Of a stretch of 22,746 bases of DNA, positions 8,412 to 15,528 are shown piece by piece; positions within the stretch are counted from its first letter, which is position 1; every line of letters begins with the position of its first letter. Source of the DNA: DASRHY01 sp046765875 (GTDB lineage Bacteria > Actinomycetota > Actinomycetes > Propionibacteriales > Kribbellaceae); assembly GCA_046765875.1 (NCBI GenBank), contig JBKPSJ010000002.1, positions 1-22,746 of the forward strand, in the 5' to 3' direction. The notes under the pieces were generated by a model, which was not told the origin of the DNA, did not search any database, and saw only the letters and a program-made list of their open reading frames with translations. The translations under genes and the position numbers were made by a program.

Positions 8412-9356
8412 TCAGTCCAGGGTGAAGTAGTCGGGGCCGGAATAACGGCCGGTCTTCATCTTGGTGCGCTGCATCAGGAGCTCGTTGAGGAGGCTGGACG
8501 CGCCGAACCGGAACAGGCCCGGGTTCAGCCAGTCCTCGCCGCAGGTCTCGTTGACCATCACCAGGTACTTGATCGCGTCCTTGGCGGTGCGGATCCCGCC
8601 GGCCGGCTTGACGCCGATGTGCAGCCCGGTCATCTCGTGGTAGTCGCGCACCGCCTCGAGCATCACCAGCGTGACCGGCAGAGTTGCCGCCGGCTGCACC
8701 TTGCCGGTCGAGGTCTTGATGAAGTCGGCGCCGGCCAGCATCGCCAGCCAGGACGCCCTGCGCACGTTGTCGTACGTGACCAGCTCGCCGGTCTCCAGGA
8801 TGACCTTCAGGTGGGCGTCGCCGGCGGCCTCGCGGACCGCGACGATCTCGTCGAACACCAGCCCGTACCGGCCGGACAGGAACGCGCCGCGGTCGATCAC
8901 CATGTCGACCTCGTCAGCGCCCGCCGCGACCGCGTCCTTGGTGTCGTGCTGCTTGATCGCCAGGGTGGTGCGGCCGCTCGGGAAGCCCGTCGCGACACTG
9001 GCGACGTTGATGCCGGAGCCTTCGAGCTCGTGCTTGGCCGTCGCGACGAGGTCCGGGTAGACGCAGACCGCCGCCACCCGGGGCGCGGACGGGTCCGCCG
9101 GGTCCGGCCACTTCGCCTTCGCGCACAGGGCACGGACCTTGCCGGGGGTGTCCTGGCCCTCCAGCGTGGTCAGGTCGATCATGCTGATCGCCAGGTCCAG
9201 CGCGTACTGCTTCGCGGTGGTCTTGATCGAGCGGGTCCCGAGTGTCGCCGCGCGGGCCTCCGCGCCGACCTGGTCGACGCCCGGCAGGCCGTGCAGGAAC
9301 CGGCGCAGCCGGCCCTCCGACGAGGTCACGTCGGACAGCGTGTCGAGTTCGGTCAC
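8412..9356 (-). CDS. deoC: Deoxyribose-phosphate aldolase
   Basis: The 314-residue protein cleaves 2-deoxyribose-5-phosphate to glyceraldehyde-3-phosphate and acetaldehyde in the cytosol, the last step of deoxynucleoside catabolism. The TIM-barrel motifs are clear: IDLTTLEG near residues 60-67, CVYP at about 98-101, GADEVDMV at about 146-153 with Asp151, the Schiff-base Lys214 in FIKTSTGK and the second active-site Lys250 in GVKPAGGIR. The protein is longer than E. coli DeoC, with about 40 extra residues at the N-terminus. The GTG at 9356 is supported by TAGACT 6 nt upstream and by the absence of other good starts. It heads a tight run of deoC, ALDH, half-size ALDH and S66 peptidase genes. 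Confidence 0.97.
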   Translation of the reverse strand: MTELDTLSDVTSSEGRLRRFLHGLPGVDQVGAEARAATLGTRSIKTTAKQYALDLAISMIDLTTLEGQDTPGKVRALCAKAKWPDPADPSAPRVAAVCVYPDLVATAKHELEGSGINVASVATGFPSGRTTLAIKQHDTKDAVAAGADEVDMVIDRGAFLSGRYGLVFDEIVAVREAAGDAHLKVILETGELVTYDNVRRASWLAMLAGADFIKTSTGKVQPAATLPVTLVMLEAVRDYHEMTGLHIGVKPAGGIRTAKDAIKYLVMVNETCGEDWLNPGLFRFGASSLLNELLMQRTKMKTGRYSGPDYFTLD

Positions 9357-9362
9357 CCGCTC

Positions 9363-9368
9363 AGTCTA
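9363..9368 (-). promoter_or_regulatory. Candidate -10 element for a leaderless deoC operon transcript
   Basis: TAGACT lies on the minus strand exactly 6 nt before the deoC GTG, in the 113-bp divergent gap shared with the PH-domain gene. The spacing places the expected transcription start at the first base of the GTG. No convincing -35 is seen. Confidence 0.45.
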
Positions 9369-9457
9369 GGTCGTGCGGGTCGGGCTCCGTCCGCGTCACC
9401 TGGTTGCGATCCGGCCACCGCCGTGACGCACCGCGTGATCGGCGACCGAGCAGCGAT

Positions 9458-9463
9458 TACCTT
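9458..9463 (+). promoter_or_regulatory. Candidate -10 element for a leaderless PH-domain gene transcript
   Basis: TACCTT lies on the plus strand exactly 6 nt before the GTG at 9470, with no Shine-Dalgarno between. It mirrors the deoC element in the same divergent gap. Confidence 0.42.
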
Positions 9464-9469
9464 GTCCGG

Positions 9470-10030
9470 GTGAGATCCGCGCCAACCGAGGCCGAAACCT
9501 ACGCGACGACGTCGACACGCATCATCGGCGGCATCGCGATCGTCATCGGTCTCATCTGCCTGGTCGACATCGCCATCGAATGGCGTACCCGTGGCGGACT
9601 GGTCACCGCGGCCGCGATCGCCTGCGCGATGATCCTGGCGTACATCGTCCTGGTCCGGCCGCAGGTCACCCTCAGCCCGGAGCGGCTGTCGGTACGCAAC
9701 CACGTACGCGACCACAATGTGCCGTGGTCGGACGTCGAGGGCGTCGACATGGCCGACATCCTGCGGATCCAGATCCCCGGCAGACGGCTGCGCTGCGTGG
9801 GTGTACAGATGATGATGCGCGACCTGCGCCGGCAGCGCGCGGGCCGAATGAAGCCGGACCGTGAGAGTTCGATTACGCGGTCCGAGTTCGTCGTGGGCCG
9901 CGTCCAGCACCACATGGCTTACTACGGCAGGACCTCCACCGGCGAACGAACCTCCCGCTGGGCCACCCCCGAACTCGTCGCCCTCGCCGTCTTCGCCTTC
10001 ATCGCCGTCCTCGCCTCCCTCCTCGGCTGA
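9470..10030 (+). CDS. Membrane protein with bacterial PH-like domain
   Basis: The 186-residue protein has two N-terminal hydrophobic helices (about residues 17-35 and 42-62), then a soluble segment starting PQVTLSPERLSVRN...VPWSDVEGV, typical of the small bacterial PH-fold domains (bPH_6-like), and a final hydrophobic helix (about 167-185). The region between about 110 and 160 is rich in Arg. Function is unknown; such domains usually follow two membrane helices in actinobacteria and may bind partner proteins at the membrane. The GTG at 9470 is chosen over farther upstream starts, which would run through the divergent promoter and into deoC antisense; TACCTT 6 nt before it agrees. It is followed by a toxin remnant. 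Confidence 0.75.
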   Translation: MRSAPTEAETYATTSTRIIGGIAIVIGLICLVDIAIEWRTRGGLVTAAAIACAMILAYIVLVRPQVTLSPERLSVRNHVRDHNVPWSDVEGVDMADILRIQIPGRRLRCVGVQMMMRDLRRQRAGRMKPDRESSITRSEFVVGRVQHHMAYYGRTSTGERTSRWATPELVALAVFAFIAVLASLLG

Positions 10031-10071
10031 CCCGATCAGAGCCGGCCGCGCGTCGCCCGGCTGCTGAACCG

Positions 10072-10362
10072 CGCGAACTCCGCCGCGGCACCATGCGGCT
10101 ACGGGAGCGTGGTGATGCCCGGCAGGCGCTGGTGATCGAGCGGTGGATCGGCGAGGTGGTCGAGGCGCTGGAGGACAGGGTCCTGCCGGTGACGATCGAC
10201 GTCGCCGAGGTCTGGTCCGGGCTGAGCCGGCGGCGCGCCGCGCCGCCCACCGACGGCCTGATCGCCGCCACCGCGCTCGCGCGAAACCTGACGATGGTGA
10301 CCAGGAATACGAAGCACTTCGGGTTGACCGGGGTGCGGATGGTCAACCCGTTTGCCGGGTGA
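10072..10362 (+). pseudogene. VapC-type PIN-domain toxin remnant, N-terminus missing
   Basis: The frame encodes the C-terminal two thirds of a VapC ribonuclease: ELRRG at 10075-10089 (the second conserved acidic residue), a helical segment with ALVIERWIG, then RVLPV, the third acidic position in TDGLIAATAL and the Asn/Asp region VTRNTKHF, ending in VNPFAG and TGA. The first about 40 residues, which should hold the DTN motif with the first catalytic Asp, are absent, and no start codon precedes ELRRG in frame. An internal ATG at 10093 would give 89 residues lacking two catalytic acids. No VapB-like antitoxin is seen before it; the PH-domain gene ends 41 bp upstream. I read it as a decayed toxin-antitoxin module, although expression of the short form cannot be excluded. 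Confidence 0.75.
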
Positions 10363-10376
10363 CGGGCTAGGTACAC

Positions 10377-12017
10377 CTAGAGCGCCAGGGCGGTGGAGAG
10401 GTCGGATTTGATGGCGGATAGGGCGGTTGCGGCGGTGAGGCGGGCGGAGCGGACGTCGTCGTGGGTCACAGGGATGACGACCTCCAGGTAGCACTTGAGT
10501 TTGGGCTCGGTGCCGGACGGTCGGACGACGACTCGGGCGCCGTCGGCCAGGTGGTAGCGGAGGCCGTCAGTCGGGGGCAGGCCGCCGGCGCCGGCGGACA
10601 GGTCGTCGACACCTTGGACCGCCAGACCGCCGAGCGACGTCGGTGGGGTCTCGCGGAGGCGGCGCATCGCGTCGGTGATGAGGGCGAGGTCGTCCACCCG
10701 TACCGAGAGTTGGTCGGTCGCGTGCAGGCCGAACCGCCGGGCCAGGTCGTCGAGCAGGTCGAGAAGGGTCCGCCCGGCCGCCTTCGCAGCCGCGGTCATC
10801 TGCAGTACCCGGATCAGCGTCGAGACACCGTCCTTGTCCCGGACCGCCTGGGGGTCGACGCAGTAGCCGAGCGCCTCCTCGTAGCCGTACACGAGCCCGG
10901 GCACCCGTCCGATCCACTTGAACCCGGTCAGGGTGTCGGCGAAATCGACGCCGTACGATGCCGCGATCCTCGCGAGCAGCGACGACGACACGATCGAGCA
11001 GGCGGCCACGCCGTCCGGCCGCAAGGACAGCAGGAAGTCGCCGAGCAGACTGCCCAGTTCGTCGCCGCGCAGCATCCGCCAGCCACCCTTGGCGGACTGG
11101 TCAGGTACCGCGACCGCGCATCGGTCGGCGTCCGGGTCGTTCGCCACCACCAGGTCCGGCTCCCGGTCGCGGGCCAGGTCGAGCGCGGCGTCGATGGCGC
11201 CCGGCTCCTCCGGGTTCGGGAAGCTCACGGTCGGGAAGTCGGGGTCCGGTTCGGCCTGTGACCTCACGACGTCCGGTGCCGCGAAACCCGCCCGCTCGAC
11301 CGCGGCGAGGACGATGTCGCGGCCAACGCCGTGCAGCGGCGTGTAGACGACGTCGAGCTCGCGTGGTGCGTCCGCCGGCACGAGGGACACGATCCGGTCC
11401 AGGTACGCCTCGACCAGGTCGGGTCCGGCGACGGTCCAGTCGTCGCCTCGCGGCACCTCGTCCAGCGGGCCGACCGCGTCGATGGCCGCCGCGATCTCGG
11501 CGTCCGCGGGTGGCACGATCTGCGACCCGTCGCCCAGGTACACCTTGTAGCCGTTGTCCTGTGGCGGGTTGTGCGAGGCGGTGACGACGACACCCGCGAC
11601 CGCGCCGAGGTGGCGGATGGCGAACGCGATCACGGGTGTGGGCGTCGGCTTGTCCACGAGGACCGCGTCCAACCCCGCGCCGCGGACGACGGCGGCCGTG
11701 TCGCGTGCGAACACGTCGGACTTGTGCCGCGCGTCGTGACCGATCACGACCGGTCCGTCGGTAAGGCCGTTCGCCTTCAGGTAGGCGCACAGGCCGGCGG
11801 CGGCGCGGATCACCACCACCCGGTTCATCCGGTTGGGTCCTGCGCCGATCGCGCCGCGCAGCCCGGCGGTGCCGAACTCGAGATTGGCGCCGAACCGGTC
11901 CGCGATCCCGGCCTCATCCCCGGCGTCCAGCAGTCCCCGCAACTCGGCGCGGGTGTCCGGGTCGGGGTCCTCCGCGAGCCAGCCCTCGGCGGCCGCCCGC
12001 AGCGCATCGGTCATCAC
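10377..12017 (-). CDS. pmmB: Phosphosugar mutase (phosphomannomutase/phosphoglucomutase family)
   Basis: The 546-residue alpha-D-phosphohexomutase moves phosphate between C1 and C6 (or C1 and C5 for pentoses) of sugars. It shows the phosphoserine loop TASHNPP with Ser148, the metal loop DPDADR at about 294-299, the sugar-binding EEALGY and the phosphate-binding RPSGTEPK near the C-terminus. Length and motif set match the PmmB/PGM2-like subfamily, whose members can be phosphopentomutases; this would link it to the nearby deoC. The start is GTG 12017 or the ATG directly after it; the GTG is preferred because TAGGGT lies exactly 6 nt upstream and no Shine-Dalgarno is present. The gene ends 14 bp from the convergent VapC remnant. 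Confidence 0.93.
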   Translation of the reverse strand: MMTDALRAAAEGWLAEDPDPDTRAELRGLLDAGDEAGIADRFGANLEFGTAGLRGAIGAGPNRMNRVVVIRAAAGLCAYLKANGLTDGPVVIGHDARHKSDVFARDTAAVVRGAGLDAVLVDKPTPTPVIAFAIRHLGAVAGVVVTASHNPPQDNGYKVYLGDGSQIVPPADAEIAAAIDAVGPLDEVPRGDDWTVAGPDLVEAYLDRIVSLVPADAPRELDVVYTPLHGVGRDIVLAAVERAGFAAPDVVRSQAEPDPDFPTVSFPNPEEPGAIDAALDLARDREPDLVVANDPDADRCAVAVPDQSAKGGWRMLRGDELGSLLGDFLLSLRPDGVAACSIVSSSLLARIAASYGVDFADTLTGFKWIGRVPGLVYGYEEALGYCVDPQAVRDKDGVSTLIRVLQMTAAAKAAGRTLLDLLDDLARRFGLHATDQLSVRVDDLALITDAMRRLRETPPTSLGGLAVQGVDDLSAGAGGLPPTDGLRYHLADGARVVVRPSGTEPKLKCYLEVVIPVTHDDVRSARLTAATALSAIKSDLSTALAL

Positions 12018-12023
12018 GGCGCG

Positions 12024-12029
12024 ACCCTA
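12024..12029 (-). promoter_or_regulatory. Candidate -10 element for a leaderless pmmB transcript
   Basis: TAGGGT lies on the minus strand 6 nt before the GTG at 12017. It favours GTG over the adjacent ATG as first codon. Confidence 0.42.
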
Positions 12030-12092
12030 GCCCCCGCCCACCACCCCGCGCGACAACCAGCCCACTCCGCACCGAAAACCGCCCTGACATCC

Positions 12093-12131
12093 TGCTGGGC
12101 CGGTCCAGCACCCCGCGGGACCGGCCCAGCA
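12093..12131 (-). terminator. Perfect 14-bp inverted repeat, probable terminator of the FAD oxidase gene
   Basis: TGCTGGGCCGGTCC (12093-12106) and its exact reverse complement (12118-12131) flank an 11-nt loop. The hairpin lies 45 bp past the oxidase stop and about 65 bp before the candidate pmmB promoter. No U-run follows, which is common for actinobacterial hairpin terminators. A smaller alternative stem (TGCTGG at 12093-12098 with CCAGCA at 12105-12110) competes with it. Confidence 0.65.
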
Positions 12132-12176
12132 TCCGACCGGCGGGCCGCCGCGGCGGCGCGGCCGGTCACTGGATGG

Positions 12177-13511
12177 TCAGGCGGCGGGTTTCACGTTGTG
12201 GTTCTGGTTGAACAGGTTGGCCGGGTCGTACTCTTTCTTGATCTCGGCCAGCTTGCTGTAGGTCGCCGCCGGGAAGACGTCCTTCACGTCGCGCTCGGTC
12301 GCCGTGGTGAGGAAGCCCGGGTACGCGCCGGTGCCGAAGACCGCCACCGGACCCCAGCTCTTCTCCACCAGGGCGTCGACCTCGTCGTCGGTCGCGTCCA
12401 TCGGTACGAAGGTGCCGGTCACGACCAGGCTCTGGGCGTCACGGTGTGCGAACGCGGTCGCGTCCGCCGGCACCCGGCCCATCTCGCCACCGAGGCTGCG
12501 CAGGAACATCACGCCCGCACCGGTCTCGCCGTACTGCGCGTCGAGCGTGGCGATGAGCTCGTCCGACACCTCCGGAACGAAGACGTTCTTGGCGATGATC
12601 CGGATGCCGGGCGGCGGGTGCGCCTCCTCGAGGATGTCCGCGTACGGCTTCACGTCGAGGTCGTGCTGGATCACCTCTCCGATCGCCAGCAGCGGCTCGA
12701 GCGCGGCCATCGCCGCCTCCCGGTCGTCGTTGGCCCAGCAGGCGAACACCATCGCGCCCGGAGGGATCTGCGGGCCGAACGACGGCAACGCGATGAATGC
12801 CGTGCTCAGCTCGTCCGGCGCGTTCAGCGCCACGTCGCGCCAGCCGCGCAGCAACTCCTGCAGGTCGTCGCGCTTGAACTGGATCGTCCCGGCGAACACC
12901 GTCGGCACCTTCTTGGCGGCGAACTCGAACCGGGTCACCACGCCGGTGTTGCCGCCGCCGCCGCGCACGGCCCAGAACAGATCCTCGTTCTCGTCCTTGC
13001 TCGTCTGCAGCACCCGGCCGTCGGCGGTCACCACCGTGGCGCCGACCAGGTGGTCGATGGCGAGCCCGTACTTGCGGACCATCCAGCCCAGGCCGCCGCC
13101 CTGGGTCAGCCCGCCGACGCCCACCGACAGGGTGTCGCCGGAGGTGATCGCCAGGCCCGGCTCGCGCAGCGTGTCTGCCACCTCGCCCCAGGTCGCGCCG
13201 GACCCGATCCGCACCAGGCCCTGCTCGGCGTCCACGATCTCCACGTCGGCGATCGCGGTCATGTCGATCACCACGCCGCCCCTGTTGGTCCCGAACCCAG
13301 AGGCGCTGTGGCCTCCGCTCCGCACCGACAACACCAGGCCGTTCTCCGAGGCGTACCGGATCGCGGCAGCCACGCCCGCCTCGTCGCGCGGCCGCACGGC
13401 GACGGCAGGCTCCCCGACGCCCGTGTACACCGTGCTCGCCCTCACATACTCCTCGTCACCGGTCACCAGCACATCGCCGTCGACCGCTGATCTCAACTCG
13501 TCTAGGTTCAT
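12177..13511 (-). CDS. FAD-linked oxidoreductase, berberine-bridge-enzyme type
   Basis: The 444-residue protein has the PCMH-type FAD-binding domain: VRPRDEAGV near residues 39-47, RSGGHSASGFG with the probable FAD-linking His68, and GVGGLTQGGGLGW at about 131-143. The C-terminus has the BBE signature YDPANLFNQNHN. The position that is Cys in bicovalently flavinylated members is Thr here (about residue 127), so a single His link to FAD is expected. Such enzymes oxidise sugars, alcohols or secondary metabolites with O2 as acceptor; substrate is unknown. There is no signal peptide. The ATG at 13511 is supported by GAGGGG 7 nt upstream; a start 15 bp earlier would remove that site. A strong hairpin follows the stop. 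The gene appears monocistronic. Confidence 0.92.
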   Translation of the reverse strand: MNLDELRSAVDGDVLVTGDEEYVRASTVYTGVGEPAVAVRPRDEAGVAAAIRYASENGLVLSVRSGGHSASGFGTNRGGVVIDMTAIADVEIVDAEQGLVRIGSGATWGEVADTLREPGLAITSGDTLSVGVGGLTQGGGLGWMVRKYGLAIDHLVGATVVTADGRVLQTSKDENEDLFWAVRGGGGNTGVVTRFEFAAKKVPTVFAGTIQFKRDDLQELLRGWRDVALNAPDELSTAFIALPSFGPQIPPGAMVFACWANDDREAAMAALEPLLAIGEVIQHDLDVKPYADILEEAHPPPGIRIIAKNVFVPEVSDELIATLDAQYGETGAGVMFLRSLGGEMGRVPADATAFAHRDAQSLVVTGTFVPMDATDDEVDALVEKSWGPVAVFGTGAYPGFLTTATERDVKDVFPAATYSKLAEIKKEYDPANLFNQNHNVKPAA

Positions 13512-13595
13512 CCCACAACCCCTCATTGATCTCGTAGCGCCGTCACTCTGGCAGTCGGCACCGACAAATCGATCTCGACATGCCAGACGGACCTG

Positions 13596-13616
13596 GCCAG
13601 CACAAACTGTGCAGGC
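13596..13616. other. Imperfect inverted repeat between the cyclotransferase-like and oxidase genes
   Basis: Arms GCCAGCACA (13596-13604) and TGTGCAGGC (13608-13616) pair at 8 of 9 positions around a 3-nt loop. It lies about 47 bp past the stop of the 13664-14116 gene and 84 bp before the oxidase start, so it could be a terminator for the first or an operator for the second. The rest of 13512-13663 shows no gene. Confidence 0.4.
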
Positions 13617-13663
13617 AGCGGCTTTCAGATCCGTTTCAACAGCCGGTCAACAGCACTGACGGA

Positions 13664-14116
13664 TCAATGCCCGGAACTGTGACAGGGCCTGGCGCGGATC
13701 GCGGCGACGTAGTCGTCCGGGGCGCCGGCGGCCTCCGCGGCCTCGGCGAGGATGCCCAGATAGCGGGCCGAGGGGAGCCCGCCCTCGTACGCGTTCAGGA
13801 CGTACACCCAGGCCAGCCGCTCACCGTCGAGGGTCTGCACGCGGACGTGGATCTTGCGGTAGATGCCCTGGTCGACGGCCTCCCACTCGTCGAGCATCTT
13901 GACGTCATAGGGACTCACGTCGTACAGCGCCGCGAACACCTGGCTGGTCGGGTCCTCGACGATGGTCGCCATCGAGCCCTCCCAGCCGAGCTCCTCGCCA
14001 CCGAAGGTGAGCCGCCAGCCGGTGATCCAGCCGGTACCGCGCAGCGGGGAGTGCGGACAGCGAACGGCCATCTGATCGGGGTCGAGGTTCGACGCGAACG
14101 CGGCGTACAGGCTCAC
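13664..14116 (-). CDS. Gamma-glutamylcyclotransferase-like protein
   Basis: The 150-residue protein starts with the YAAFASNLDPDQM block typical of the GGCT/AIG2 fold, followed by GTGWITGWRLTFGGEELGW, VFAALYDV, LDEWE, and AWVYVLNAYEGGLPSARYLG; it ends with Arg-Pro-Cys. In the actinobacterial branch of this family the true reaction is not established; GGCT enzymes release 5-oxoproline from gamma-glutamyl compounds. I prefer the GTG at 14116, because the first beta strand begins there and TATCGT lies 8 nt upstream; an ATG at 14167 would overlap the divergent lpdA start. It is divergent from lpdA with a 31-bp gap, a pairing I recall from mycobacteria. Confidence 0.8.
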   Translation of the reverse strand: MSLYAAFASNLDPDQMAVRCPHSPLRGTGWITGWRLTFGGEELGWEGSMATIVEDPTSQVFAALYDVSPYDVKMLDEWEAVDQGIYRKIHVRVQTLDGERLAWVYVLNAYEGGLPSARYLGILAEAAEAAGAPDDYVAAIRARPCHSSGH

Positions 14117-14124
14117 GCCGGACC

Positions 14125-14130
14125 ACGATA
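14125..14130 (-). promoter_or_regulatory. Candidate -10 element for the cyclotransferase-like gene
   Basis: TATCGT lies on the minus strand 8 nt before the GTG at 14116, in the 31-bp divergent gap with lpdA. No Shine-Dalgarno is seen, so a leaderless or very short leader is likely. Confidence 0.35.
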
Positions 14131-14147
14131 CGGAAGAATCACCCTTC

Positions 14148-15527
14148 GTGGCGCGAGTTGTGATCATCGGAGGCGGTCCGGGCGGTTACGAGGCGGCGCA
14201 CATGGCCGTCCAGCTCGGGGCGGAGGTGACGATCGTCGACACCGACGGGATCGGTGGCTCGGCGGTGCTCACCGACTGTGTCCCCAGCAAGACGCTGATC
14301 GCCACGGCCGAAGTGATGACCGAGGTCGAGAACGCCGGCGAGCTGGGCGTACGCGTCGACGACGGCGACGACGACCTGACCAACTCGGTCCACGTCGACC
14401 TGTCCGTGGTGAACGAGCGTGTCAAACGGCTGGCGCAGGCTCAGTCCGACGGCATCAGCCGCCGGCTGGAGCGCGACAAGGTACGGGTGATCCGCGGCCG
14501 CGGCCGGCTCGACGGGCCCGAGACGGTGATCGCGAACGGCGACCGGCTGGACGCGGACGTGATCCTGATCGCCACCGGCGCGAGGCCGCGGGTGATCCCG
14601 GGCTCCGAACCCGACGGCGAGCGGATCCTCAGCTGGGAGCAGGTCTACGACCTCGAGCGGTTGCCCGAGCGGCTGATCGTGGTCGGGTCCGGCGTCACCG
14701 GTGCGGAGTTCGCCAGCGGGTACGACGCCCTCGGCAGCGACATCGTCCTGGTGTCCAGCCGGGATCGGGTGCTGCCCGGCGAGGACGCGGATGCCGCCGC
14801 CGTGCTGGAGGATGTGTTCACCCGGCGCGGGATGACCGTGCTCGGGAGGTCGCGGGCCGAGTCGGTACGACGAACCGCCGACGGCGTGGTCGTCACACTG
14901 ACCGACGGCCGGACGGTGGACGGGTCGCACGCGCTGCTGGCGGTGGGTTCGCTGCCGAACACCGACGACCTCGGTCTGGAGGAGTCCGGCGTGTCGCTCG
15001 GTGACGGCGGCTTCATCAGCGTCGACCGGGTATCGCGGACGACCGCCCGCGGGGTGTACGCCGCCGGCGACTGCACCGGTGTCCTGATGCTCGCCTCGGT
15101 GGCGGCGATGCAGGGCCGCATCGCGATCTCCCATGCGCTCGGTGACGCGGTCCGGCCGCTGGATCTGCGGACGGTGTCGTCGAACGTGTTCACCGCGCCG
15201 GAGATCGCGACCGTCGGTCTGACCCAGCAGATGGTCGACGCGGGGGAGACCCCGGCGATGGGGGTGACGGTCCCGCTGGCCGACAACGCCCGGGCGAAGA
15301 TGCAGAACGTACGGGACGGCTTCGTGAAGCTGTTCTGCCTGCCGACAACCGGGATCATCGTCGGCGGCGTCGTGGTCGCGCCGCGGGCGAGCGAGCTGAT
15401 CCACCCGATCGCGATCGCGGTGGGCGAGCGGCTCAACGTCGACCAACTCGCGCACGCGTTCACGGTCTACCCGAGCATGTCCGGCTCGGTAGCAGAAGCC
15501 GCTCGCAGGCTACATCTACGGAATTAG
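14148..15527 (+). CDS. lpdA: NAD(P)H quinone reductase of the LpdA type (flavoprotein disulfide reductase family)
   Basis: The 459-residue flavoprotein has the FAD motif GGGPGG at residues 8-13, the NAD(P) motif GSGVTGAE near 184-191, ATGARPR, and the second FAD motif YAAGDCTG. It belongs to the lipoamide-dehydrogenase family but lacks its redox disulfide: Cys44 in DCVPSK remains, while the partner position (residue 39) is Ala. The C-terminal HPTxSE catalytic block is also replaced, by YPSMSGSV. These are the features of M. tuberculosis LpdA, an NAD(P)H:quinone reductase, so quinone reduction rather than lipoamide oxidation is expected. The GTG at 14148 begins immediately before the first Rossmann strand. 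The gene is convergent with, and 1 bp from, the next gene. Confidence 0.92.
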   Translation: MARVVIIGGGPGGYEAAHMAVQLGAEVTIVDTDGIGGSAVLTDCVPSKTLIATAEVMTEVENAGELGVRVDDGDDDLTNSVHVDLSVVNERVKRLAQAQSDGISRRLERDKVRVIRGRGRLDGPETVIANGDRLDADVILIATGARPRVIPGSEPDGERILSWEQVYDLERLPERLIVVGSGVTGAEFASGYDALGSDIVLVSSRDRVLPGEDADAAAVLEDVFTRRGMTVLGRSRAESVRRTADGVVVTLTDGRTVDGSHALLAVGSLPNTDDLGLEESGVSLGDGGFISVDRVSRTTARGVYAAGDCTGVLMLASVAAMQGRIAISHALGDAVRPLDLRTVSSNVFTAPEIATVGLTQQMVDAGETPAMGVTVPLADNARAKMQNVRDGFVKLFCLPTTGIIVGGVVVAPRASELIHPIAIAVGERLNVDQLAHAFTVYPSMSGSVAEAARRLHLRN

Positions 15528-15528
15528 C

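Noticed and set aside
11331..13490. A 719-codon open frame on the plus strand opposite pmmB and the FAD oxidase
   Set aside because: Low-complexity Arg/His/Gly/Val translation with no motif; it crosses the hairpin and both real genes.
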